DNA of 64,000 nt, from assembly GCF_030704535.1 (NCBI RefSeq), contig NC_081807.1, positions 1,219,001 to 1,283,000 on the forward strand. Direction: 5' to 3'. The position numbers and the translations under genes are program-made. Positions 1 to 20,041 of this stretch are shown here, piece by piece. The DNA comes from Vitis vinifera. Taxonomy: Eukaryota; Streptophyta; Magnoliopsida; Vitales; Vitaceae. Position 1 is the stretch's first letter. Every line of letters starts with the position of its first letter. Below the pieces are notes generated by a model, which was given only the letters and a program-made list of their open reading frames with translations, was not told the DNA's origin and ran no database searches.

Positions 1-112
1 TGGAATAGAAAAGTTTGATGGCACAGACTTTGCGTATTGAAGGATGCAGATTGAAGATTATCTCTATGGGAGGAAATTGCATCTACCTCTTTTATAGACA
101 AAACCTGAGAGT

Positions 113-795
113 ATGAAGGCTGAGGAATGGACGCCTCTTGACAGACAGGTTCTAGGAGTTATTAGGTTAACTTTGTCTAGGTCTGTTGCACACAATGTTG
201 TAAAGGAGAAGACCACAGCAGATATGATGAAGGCTTTGTCCGGTATGTATGAAAAGTCGTCCGCAAACAATAAGGTGCATTTGATGAAGAAATTGTTCAA
301 TTTGAAGATGGCAGAGAATGCATCAGTAGCACAACATCTAAATGAATTTAATACAATCACAAATCAATTGTCGTCTGTAAAAATTGATTTTGATTATGAG
401 ATTCGTGCTCTGATCGTCTTGGCTTCTTTGCCAAACAGTTGGGAGGCAATGAGGATGGCAATAAGCAATTCTACAAGAAAAGAAAAGCTCAAGTACAATG
501 ATATACGAGATTTAATTCTGGCTAAGGAGATTCGCCGAAGAGATGCAGGTGAAACCTCATGATTTGGTTCTACCCTAAACCTTGAGACAAGAGGCAGAGG
601 TAATGACAGAAATTCAAACCAGGGTAGATGAAAATCCAGAAATTCTAATCGAAACAGAAGCAAATCTAGATCAGGCCAACAAGTACAATGCTATAACTAT
701 AGGAAAATAGGTCACTTTATAAGGCAATGCAAAAGTCCTAAGAAGAAGAATGAAGAAGATTCTGCTAATGTTGTAACAGAAAAGGTACAAGATGC
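113..795 (+). pseudogene. copia gag/protease remnant
   Basis: This is the capsid-like gag region of the left copia element. Residues such as VAQHLNEFNTITNQL and the ILASLPNSWE-like segment (here VLASLPNSWE) are typical of plant copia gag proteins. The frame is broken by stops before, within and after the region, and the CCHC knuckle (CYNYRKIGHF...C) lacks its second Cys. It is not expected to make a functional protein. Confidence 0.75.
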
Positions 796-1293
796 ATTAC
801 TTCTTGCAGTAGACAGTCCACTTGATGATTGGGTTTTGGATTCAGGAGCTTTGTTTCATACCACTCCACACCGAGAAATCATACAGAATTATGTTGTAGG
901 TGATTTTGGTAAGGAGATGATTTGGCTACATGGTTTCTTAGATGAATTGGGTAAGAAGCAGGAGATGGGCATTCTACACAGTGACAGTCAAAGTGCAATT
1001 TTTCTTGCTAAAAATTCGACTTTTCATTCAAAATAGAAGCATATACAAACAAAATACCACTTTATCTGTTACCTTGTTGAAGATAAACCGGTAATACTTG
1101 AGAAGATTTGTGGATCTAAGAACCCGGCAGACATGTTGACTAAGGGTGTCACTATTGAGAAGTTGAAGTTGTGCGCAGCTTCAATTGGTCTTCTAGCTTG
1201 AGGACATGAGGATGAGTTGCAGGGATGAGGGATTGTCTCTTGGAGGATAGCGGTTTGATGTTGGTGATTAAACTAGTCTCTAAGTGGGAGATT

Positions 1294-1690
1294 TGTTGGG
1301 CTTTGTGGAGCCTAATTTTGTTTGATCTGGTTTGACGACCCTACCCGAATAATATTGCGTGGTTTTTTAATGGGAGATTTACTGAGGCTTAGTCTATGGA
1401 GTGAAGGCTTGGGCCGATAAGCCCATTTAGCCCATTGTGGAACCGCCTTTTGTAATTAGGATTTTTTAGTGTGGTGTGGTTGTTGTGTTATATATAGAGA
1501 GAAAAATATTGTAGCCGAGAGTTATACTCTGTATTCTTCCCTGATAATAGTGATATCCCTGCAACTCCGTGGACGTAGGCAAATTATCAAACCACGTAAA
1601 TACTGTCTTGTGCGTGTGATTGTTTTTCTTTGGCTTGTGTTTTCTCTATTTTTTGTTTCTCACAGGTTGGGAATTCGACTTAATTCCCTT
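1294..1690 (+). repeat. 3' LTR of the left copia element
   Basis: The LTR begins with TGTTGGG right after a polypurine tract and contains a TATATATAG promoter-like stretch near 1490. It runs to the point where similarity to the resistance gene begins (about 1691). The usual terminal CA is not evident, so the right border is approximate and may have lost a few bases. The other LTR is outside the window, so insertion age cannot be judged. Confidence 0.65.
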
Positions 1691-1692
1691 TA

Positions 1693-2131
1693 TTAGATAC
1701 TGCAACATTTGACCCGAACCGCTTGTTCCTTCTCCAATATTTTTTATTCCCAGAGCCTCCCGCCTATTTGAGATGTCTTGGAGGTTGAGTTGGATGGCTT
1801 CAATTTTCTTGCCAACCTTATGGCGGTTTATCAACTTCTTGAAGACACGCTTGAGAAAGTAATCTGTTCTCCGGGACTCTGCCTTCAGGATGAACATGTC
1901 TATGATGTCCTCAACATCATAAACCGCATCACGGATTTTAGAAACCCACTTGTGCACTCTTAAATCTTCTTCTTGCTTCTTCTCCGCTTCTTCCAAGAAG
2001 CATTTCATGGCCCCTAGATCTTTGTTCAGCCTCTCGACTTTCCCCCGTACCCCCTTCAAGAAAATTGCTTCTTGAATGAGCATGTCACCGATCCTTTCGA
2101 CAGCAAAGGAAATCACAGCCTCTGTCGCCAT
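1693..2131 (-). pseudogene. Truncated CC-NBS-LRR gene copy (coiled-coil domain only)
   Basis: The minus-strand frame starts with ATG at 2131 (MATEAVISFAVERIGDML) and encodes an Rx-type coiled-coil domain of about 145 residues, including the VEDIIDMF (EDVID-like) motif. It is nearly identical to the first 145 residues of the resistance gene at 5753-8418. The similarity stops at about 1691, where the copia LTR begins, so the nucleotide-binding and LRR parts are missing here or displaced beyond the left edge. An upstream in-frame ATG at 2182 exists, but the paralogue supports 2131 as the true start. If transcribed, it would give at most a CC-only protein. Confidence 0.85.
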
Positions 2132-2549
2132 TGTAATGCTCGCCCGCACACCCTCCTTGAATTGAACTGATACACTCAACAAGGAGCTACTCAGCTTACT
2201 TGAAAGTTTTTGTGCTCAAACCGAAGGTCATGACACTTTCCTTTAATACAAACATTGTGGGGTTCCTTTCTTGTCTTGGAATCAAACACCTTGCTTGCGC
2301 AACTAGTCGGATTTGCTTGCCATTGATATCAAGCCTAGAGGTATACCTTACCTTTTGCAAAAGAAAAAGTAGGCCTGGAGAAGAGAACGTCTGCTTGAGT
2401 TTAAGCACATGATACTCTAGAAAACTTGGCATCAAAGGGTGCTGAAGAAGGGAATCCCTGTAATCCGTCAACATTCATCAGCACAAGTTTCTTTGGATTC
2501 CATTCAGCTGTATGGACCTTTACGCATCCTTAGAGAAAAAGGGAATCCC
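2132..2549. other. Intergenic, upstream of the truncated resistance gene
   Basis: The first part (to about 2260) is similar to the 5' flank of the full-length resistance gene at 8419-8530, consistent with a shared duplication. Short open frames are present on both strands but have no recognisable domain. No gene is called. Confidence 0.5.
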
Positions 2550-2906
2550 TTAAACCCATTACCAATTTGAATTATCAATAACTGAACCATGATATGCGAT
2601 AACACAGAAAATAATTAAAAGCTTAACATCAATACAAGATTATGAATTTCAAATTCTTCACCACAGGCTCCTTAATCTAGAAAATGCACTGTGCCATTAA
2701 AATGACTTAAACTGGTCTGGTTTCCACCACAAGAAGTTTTGAACTCATTAAAAATGAATAAATCCTTCTGGGAGGCAAAAAAACTGGAAAATGATCAAAA
2801 TCCCAACTTAACTAGCTGGCTCATAGCTTGATTGTATTATGCTTGAAACTGAAGGAACTCCTCTCGGCCCTTTATTTTCTTTCAGTGCAAAAACCAGTAT
2901 GAGTGA

Positions 2907-2963
2907 TCAAGCAGCAACTTTCTTGGATGTTACAGAATTGACAATCACAGCAAATTCAGGACC
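2907..2963 (-). pseudogene. Orphan last exon of TPI
   Basis: The 57 bases are identical to exon 9 of the TPI gene (9842-9898). They include the acceptor CAG (2964-2966) and encode the C-terminal GPEFAVIVNSVTSKKVAA plus stop. Identity is kept even though no upstream coding exon remains, so the duplication is either recent or has been homogenised by gene conversion. Confidence 0.9.
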
Positions 2964-3115
2964 CTGCACCACCGAATACTAAGTTGTAATCATCAACTCC
3001 AAAAAGAAACATTAATATCTTTATCGAAACTGCTGGGGAAACCAAATTGTGCCACTTAATAGCCTCACTAACAGTCAGATGATATTATAATTTTTCATAG
3101 AATGTGAGACATTTA

Positions 3116-3376
3116 GGCCCTGTTTATTTAGACTGCTATCTGTTTTCACTTTCAGAGAAAACATGTTCGGAATGCATTTTTCCATTTTCATTTTCTGGAA
3201 AACTGAACTCAAAAAATAGAAAAAGCCAAAACACCAATTTGAATTTTTCAATTTTTTTCTCAAGAAAACCGAACAAAAAAAAATTGAAAACAAAAAAAGA
3301 AATAAAATCACATAAACCTAGTGACACCTACAACATAAGAGGAATACAAATATTACAAATAGGGAAAAAAACAACC
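3116..3376. mobile_element. PIF/Harbinger-like MITE, internally deleted copy
   Basis: The left end reads GGCCCTGTTTATTT and the right end AAACAACC, flanked by TTA at 3113-3115 and 3377-3379. It corresponds to the longer copy at 10051-10527. The TTA target duplication and GGCC-TGTTT type ends fit Tourist-like elements. It was present before the segmental duplication and then lost about 200 bases here. Confidence 0.65.
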
Positions 3377-4260
3377 TTAGATTGTGATTGTTTTCAAGGG
3401 TAGATCTAATGTTTCCAACTAGGACTTCCAAGTCCAAATGTAATCATAAATACCCCAATATATATTTTTTTGACTATATCACAAGGCAGATTTAGCATCC
3501 CAAGAATCTTCCGCACAAACAAAAAAGGGAAAAAAGTAAGAAAAAATATACGAAAAGCAATTTTTTATCATCACTTAGATTTGTAATTTGAAAATTAAAA
3601 AAAAATCTTTGGGAAATACAGAATTTGATTCTACCATACGATTTTTTGAACTTCTTCATTACATTACATTTCAAACTGTAAAACTGCTTTTAGGTGTCAA
3701 GATTGAACTAGAGACTTCAACTCTCAAGGTATTGTCTAAAAAAAATCTTTGCAATAAGGATCAAAAATGAAAAAAATCCAGAATGTTCTCAGTGCCTATT
3801 CCCAATTGGAAAGACAAATTCTGTATTGGTATCTCAAGTCAATAAACACGACTTAAACAACAAATTCATTATCTACAAACTTACATTTGCAATGCTCAAA
3901 AAGCTAGTCCAGGGAACCATGCACAGTCCAAAAGATCATTAACGGCACTATTTGACTTACTTTTAAGGAAAGTTAAACCATTGACTAAAACAAGATTGGC
4001 TTCACAACCATTACAAACAGGACAGTTCCCAATAAGACTAGTTCAATAAACACATGGAAATAATGCTTAGATGAATTACCGAGACAAGATCTTTAGGATT
4101 CAATGCCAAGCTTAAACAAGAAGAAATCTCATTGATGTTTTCAAGCACTACAATCAGCCCAAATTGGAAATCGGGTGCAAATATCTAAAAAGACCTTCAA
4201 AAAAGCATCTTTCCAAATATAGTAAACTTGCAAGAAAAACATTCACAATGAAAATTAATC

Positions 4261-5752
4261 AAACAAAAAAAACTATATATAAGAAACTCAGAAGATACTA
4301 TATATAATAAAAGCCATATATAAGAATATATAATAATTCAGTACGTTCATTCAAGAGTTTCTTCAACTACGTGCAACTCCAAGCAGAGCTCTTTGTGCCA
4401 TGAAGGGATTTCATGTTCTGGATGTATCCCAAAACAACTATTCATTGGCAAACACAATTTGTAGCAGGAGTTTTACAATCATAAATGGATGGTGTAGCTT
4501 GATTCAGTCATGCTCAGTTTGCAGAGATCAAACATGCATTATAATCCTTCTGCTATCCTCCCATTACAAACAATGGTATTTGAAAAATAGAGAGCCAACA
4601 AGTTTTAGCCATACGTGTGGTTTTTGGGTATTAGTATTTCACAAGTACTTGCCTGGTCCTCATTTAACCATGTGTAATCAGTGGCCATGATGCAGCTTTC
4701 CTCTCACCACTAAAGGTAGCTTAGGAAGGCAGCTAACTCTTCGACAGCCTGCCTAGAGCTCGCTGATGTTTGACCTGTTGCAGCACATGTCTGAGTATCG
4801 GAAGTCCACCTTTTTATGTAATTGAAGTAAACATGCGTACATGAACTAGGAATCTAATAGTAAGTATAGGAGCTTGGGCTTCTCTCTAGCATCATTGTTA
4901 TGCAAATTAAAGAACAACGAATAATACTTGGCCATGAATTACTAGGCTGGGTTGATTGAAATCACATCCAACTAAGGGAATAAAAACATATATACACACC
5001 CAACAATCATCCAGGGTAAGAGGGGGTTCCAGGCTTACCTTTTTTACGGCATAACTGAATTCCATCGGAACCGCTTCCAATGATTAAAGTGAAATAAATA
5101 GAAAACCAAATAAGACATGTTAGCTGAATAAAAAGAACAATAAAAAGAATTTTAAAAAAAAATCATCGTTATAATTTGAGTTATTTGAACTTCTTACTTT
5201 ATATTTGGAAAGTTAATGTTAGTGCTATTTTCCTAGTATGGATTGGATATATAAAATAACATTTGCATTTGTTTTACTTTTTAAATCGGTCGATGCAATT
5301 AAGATTACTACATGTGCAAAAGTGATGAAACTAAAAAAATGTGTGTGAGAGAGAGAGAGAGAACGACATAGGGCTCAATGTGTACAAATTAGAGAAGTGG
5401 GAGTATGGTCTTAAAGATTCCCAACATGTATTTCATTTTCAAATATGCTATAAATTTCTTTTAAAAAAAATTATAATTAAAAAATGTAGCATGAGTAATT
5501 ATATTGGTCTTACATGTTAATTCAAGAAATAAGTGATAGGTAGTAATTCTAGACTTTTATAAACATATATTCTATCACTTTTTTATGTTTATTGCATTTT
5601 TTACATTCATTTATATAGGAAGGGGGGGAGTGATCAGTGATATATAAAAAATTTCAGTATAAGAACTCCTTATCTGTTAATTAAATAACCAATATATTAA
5701 GGTATAACAAAATTGGTAATTGAAGGGATCCAAAGCAGATAGGTGAAGGTAG
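4261..5752. other. Intergenic, AT-rich, no gene seen
   Basis: This lies between the TPI relic and the resistance gene. It contains TATATA-rich stretches (4270-4335), a short GA microsatellite and small open frames without recognisable domains. Nothing supports a coding call. Confidence 0.5.
5347..5362. repeat. (GA)8 microsatellite
   Basis: Eight uninterrupted GA units in the spacer downstream of the resistance gene. Confidence 0.9.
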
Positions 5753-8418
5753 TTACCATGTATAATCCCAAAGAGGAATTCTAGACCTTCTGAACATGAG
5801 AAGAAGCTGGAACCTGGGAAGCCTAATTTTTACCTCTACCAAATTTAGCAGCTCATCAAGTCCCGAGAACTTCGTTTTAGAATAAAATTGTAGTTGCATA
5901 AGCCATGGCATCGTGCCTTTCTCTATGTTCAATTTGTTCAATTCCCTCAACCCAAAAAGTTGAAGAACTTTGAGTTGAGGAAACCCATTTGCAGATACAT
6001 GCATTTCCTTTTCAAGATATGACTTAGCCCTCAATCTGAGAGTCAACAATTTTGGCAGCTTCTCCAAAACGACCATAGGATCATGATTTAGCCTAGATGC
6101 CTCCAATGTCAATTGTGTGAGATTTGGTGAGAACTCAATAATTTCAGGCAATTTTTGCATGTGTCCCTTTATGTCCAACTTAGAAAGATGGAGGCAATAG
6201 TTTATGGCAAAGGGTGGAATGCTGGAATCATCTGATGCCTTAAGGTACAAGGATTTAAGACTAGGTAGCTTGGCAATGGAGTTTGAAAACATAGCCCCTT
6301 CTACCTCACACCTTCCTTCTAATTTCAATTTCTCAAGACAAGTTAAGTTGCTTGAATCGTTCTTGATCCATTGGTTGAAGGTTATGCCTGATAGAATTTG
6401 AAGATTTTGCAATGTATCGATTTGCAGTGGAACATCTCCCTCTTGCCTCTCCATGTAAAGATATCTCATGTTTTTAATCTTCCATATCACATTTGGCACT
6501 TGTCTAAGATTGTTTATCTCCAGAGTCTGCAAACTCCTCAGGTTGCCTATAGATGGTGGGAGCATTTTTAGACCAGTATGCCTTAATCCCAAGTACCTTA
6601 AATGAATCAGTTCCCCAATCATACTGGGTATGCATTCAATTTCTAAACCTTCCAAATCTAACACTCTAAGCACTTTGAAGCATTTGACAATGAAATCTAG
6701 TTGTGATGCTCTACAATTTTTCCCCAAATTGAAAAATAAGAGAGAGCGAAGATATGGAGTTAAATGTTCAATGGAAGCGCACCTCTCAAAGTCAGAATAA
6801 ATTCTTCGGGATTTAGATGAAAAGAGAGATGAACTGGTGGAGGAGGGTGGAGGATCTGCAATATTAGTTCCAATGAAGTTTTGTTCTTTTGCCTTTTCAA
6901 TAGCCAACTCTCGTACAAGGTCATGAACCCGACATTTCGTAACCCTTGCATTAACACTCATTCTCACTACTAGAATCAAATTTCTATTGATTAACTCATT
7001 CAAGTAAACCTCAGCCACGTCTTTCATTCTTCGGTCATCTTGTTCTGGCACAAAACCCTCAGCAGTCCATAAAAGGAGCAATTTTCTCGAGGAGACCACA
7101 TAATCTTCTGGGAAGAGGCTTAAATGAAGAAAGCACGGTTTCAAGTAATGGGGCAAGTCGATGTAGCTCAGGTTTAGCATTGCCATTACTCCCATTTCGC
7201 CTTCTTTAGCAAGGTATGCACTAATGTTATCGTGCACCTGCTTCCATTCTGTATGTGACATATTTCTTGACAGCAAACCCCCCAGTACAACGATGGCCAA
7301 TGGCAAACCATTACATTTGTCCACCATCTCTTCCCCAAGTTCCTTCAAATCTGGAGGATAGCTCTCGCTATCAGCATCAAGGAACGCCTTCCTACAAAAC
7401 AAGTCCCAGCTCTGTTGTTTCGAAAGAAGCCGCATTTCATGGGGAATATTTCGAGCATCTGCATGCAAAGCAACATCCTTATATCGAGTTGTAAGAAGTA
7501 ATCTGCTGCCGTTACTCCCATCGGGAAAAACATTTCCAGGGCAATCAGGATCGTTGCTGCTCACTTTTGCAAGAATATTCCAATGGGCACATTTCCATAC
7601 ATCATCCAGAACTATCAAATATCTTTTCTCCTTCAAATGATCATTAAGGAAATCCCCCAACTCGTTCTCTCCATACTTCTCTATCATTTCTGCTTGCTCT
7701 TTAGTTGGTGCAGAAACCTGGTTAATAATTTGCATATAAACCTCTCTGGGTCTACAATCTTGGGATACATAAATCCAGGCACGACAATCTGGAAAGTGTT
7801 CCACAATTTTTCATGATTATAGACCTTCTTGGCAAGGGTGGTTTTGCCTATGCCGCCCATTCCTACCAAAGAAATCACGCGGCGCCTTTGGTCTCCTACG
7901 GTGAGCTGCTTCACTAGCTTATCTGCCTCCTCTGTAAGGCCCACGATGACACGTTCTTCTGCACGAGGAGAGGAGCGTCTTAGATCCTGCAACATTCGAC
8001 CCGAACCGCTTGTTACTTCTCCAATATTTTTTATTCCGAGAGCCTCCCGCCTATTTGAGATGTCTTGGAGGGTAAGTTGGATGTCTTCAATTTTGTTGCC
8101 AACCTTATGGCGGTTTATCAACTTCTTGAAGACACGCTTGAGAAAGTAGTCTGTTCTCAGGGACTCTGCATTCAGAATGAACATGTCTATGATGTCCTCA
8201 ACATCATAAACCGCATCACGGATTTCAGAAACCCACTTGCGCACTCTTAAATCTTCTTCTTGCTTCTTCTCCGCTTCTTCCAAGAAGCATTTCATGGCCC
8301 CTAGATCTTTATTCAGCCTCTCAACTTTCCTCCGTACCCCCTTCAAGAAAATTGCTTCTTGAATGAGCATGTCACCGAACCTTTCAACCGCAAAGGAAAC
8401 AACAGCCTCTGTCGCCAT
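5753..8418 (-). pseudogene. CC-NBS-LRR disease resistance gene (RPP8/RPP13-like) with one frameshift
   Basis: The product would be a cytoplasmic immune receptor of about 890 residues. The first frame (8418 down to 7801) encodes an Rx-type coiled coil with VEDIIDMF at about residues 72-79 and the P-loop GMGGIGKTT at 186-194. One base is missing just after the HEKLW segment at about 7800, and the reading continues in another frame. That frame has RNBS-A (FPDCRAWIYVSQ), kinase 2 (LIVLDDVW, about 7597-7620), RNBS-B (GSRLLLTTR), GLPLAIVVLGG, RNBS-D (CFLHLSLFPEDY), a VHD version of MHD, and LRRs to 5753. Apart from the frameshift the motifs are intact, so it may be a recent null allele or a sequence error in a G run. 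The final residues may also be altered, since another frame gives a plausible longer end. There is no intron. Confidence 0.85.
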
Positions 8419-9540
8419 TGTAGTGTTCTCTCACTGACCCTTTCTTAACTCTGGATGGAACTGATTCTCTCAAGAAGGAACTACTCAAGTTTTGGTGCTA
8501 TCAAACCCCCAGGTAACACCTTCCTTTAAAAACTAACACGGAGCTTCGTTTCTGGTTTTGGAGAAGGCCACCTAGAAAAGAAAAGCTTCATCTTTTCAAT
8601 GCCAATTACTCGTAATTGCCTGTCAGAAAAATTATGCAACTGGAACAGTTTCATACTATATGAGATTACCTACAATTATAGGATGAGATAAAGTAAAACA
8701 AAAGCTGGACAATTCTTGTGGCGCACAACGATCATGAAATTAATGGCCTGGTCCACACCAATCCAATGCTTATCTACATATGGGTCATCTTACTTTGTTC
8801 TGTTCTTTGTGTGGGCCTCTAGATTTAAGAATCATTCATGCACCTGGCCAGGGCTTTTCAACTGATTTATCCAAGATAATTGGATATGACGACATCAATC
8901 CTCTGGTAAATGATGATCTCAAAAACTATTGCTTCCATGGAGAAAGAAAGAAAGAGATTATCTTCGAATCAGTAAACCAACCAAATTATACGAGTGTATA
9001 GGGGTTCAGTTGGACTCAGGTGAGTGAAGTTGCCTTTCATATAAAAGATAAATTTGAATGGGATGAGAAAATTATGCAAATGGATAGTTGCATATTGTTT
9101 GAGCTTCCCTTCAATCAAAGGATGAGAAAAAGTTATATAAAAGTTGAACAATTCTTATGGCACACAATGAACAATCAATTCAAGATGTCGGCAGCGATCT
9201 AAATGCCTATCTACACATGGCCCATCTTGCTTTGCTCTATTGGACAATTCCCATGGCACACAATGACCAATTAATTCAAGGTGTCGGGACCAATCTAAAT
9301 GCCTATCCACACATGGACATGGGCCATCTATTGGACAATTCTCATGGCACACAATGACCTATCAATTCAAGTTGTCCGCACCAATTCAAATGCCTATCTG
9401 GACATGGACGAGGCGTCGGCACCAATCCAAATGTCTATCTACACATGGACATGGGTCATCTTACTTTGTTTTGTTGGACAATTCTTGTGGCACACAATGA
9501 CCAATTAATTCAATGCGTCGGCACCAATCCAAATGCTTAA
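8419..9540. other. Intergenic between the resistance gene and TPI, with degenerate tandem repeats
   Basis: The stretch next to the ATG resembles the flank of the truncated copy at 2132-2260. From 9144 on it is filled by an approximately 95-bp repeat, with one distant degenerate copy near 8706-8815. The open frames here (for example in 9155-9508) are a product of the repeats and are not called as genes. Confidence 0.6.
9144..9540. repeat. Degenerate tandem repeat, unit about 91-96 bp
   Basis: Units start with TTGRACAATTC at 9144, 9240, 9331 and 9474. They continue with the shared pieces GGCACACAATGA, AATTCAA, GTCGGCACCAAT and ACATGGACATGGG. The third unit carries an extra internal partial copy, making it 143 bp. 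A more distant relative starts near 8706. No coding function is evident. Confidence 0.8.
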
Positions 9541-9841
9541 CACGGAAAATAATTAAAAGCTTATCATTAATATGAGATTATGAATTTCAAATTCTTCAAC
9601 ACAGACTCCTTTATCTAGAAAATGCACTATGCCATTAAAATGACTTACACTGGTCTGGTTTCCACCACAAGAAGTTTTAACTCATTAAAAATGAGTAAGT
9701 CCTAGAAGGCCAAAAAAACTGGAAAATGATCAAAATCCCAACATAACTAGCTGGCTCATAGCTTGATTATATTATGCTTGAAGCTGAAGAAACTCCTCTC
9801 GGCCTTTTATTTTCTTCCAGTGCAAAAACCAGTGTGAGTGA

Positions 9842-20041
<10,200 letters not shown>

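Larger units (their letters stand above)
1..1690 (+). mobile_element. Ty1/copia LTR retrotransposon, 3' portion, internally deleted
   Basis: The left part encodes a copia gag (UBN2-type) with the best open stretch at 113-562, followed by a zinc-knuckle remnant near 690-730 and a protease-like DSGA motif near 838. The frame then jumps straight to the RNase H end (motif HSDSQSAIFLAKN near 975-1015) and the terminal KNPADMLTKG motif near 1110-1150, so integrase and reverse transcriptase are missing. In-frame stops occur (for example at 37-39, 559-561 and 628-630), and the second Cys of the zinc knuckle is replaced by Tyr. A purine tract (about 1281-1292) directly precedes a TGTTGGG LTR start at 1294. 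The 5' LTR lies left of the window. The element is dead and non-autonomous. Confidence 0.85.
2550..4260 (-). pseudogene. TPI relic: duplicated 3' exon and intron pieces
   Basis: This stretch matches the 3' part of the plastid TPI gene but lacks its middle. About 2580-3600 corresponds to 9540-10740 (downstream flank, last exon, intron 8), and about 3620-4260 corresponds to 13000-13905 (intron 4). Roughly 2.25 kb holding TPI exons 5-8 is missing at the junction near 3600-3620. The last TPI exon survives intact at 2907-2963, but no other coding exon is present, so this is a dead duplicate. Intron 4 here lacks the 168-bp tandem duplication found in the full gene. Confidence 0.85.

Noticed and set aside
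4400..4690. A 96-residue plus-strand open frame
   Set aside because: No similarity to a known domain and no regulatory context; it lies in a repeat-rich spacer.
7829..8250. Plus-strand open frames opposite the resistance gene coiled coil
   Set aside because: They are antisense to a well-supported coding region and have a matching shadow opposite the truncated copy.
9155..9508. Overlapping open frames with repeated residues in the spacer before TPI
   Set aside because: They arise from the 95-bp non-coding tandem repeat and have no start context, domain or splice support.
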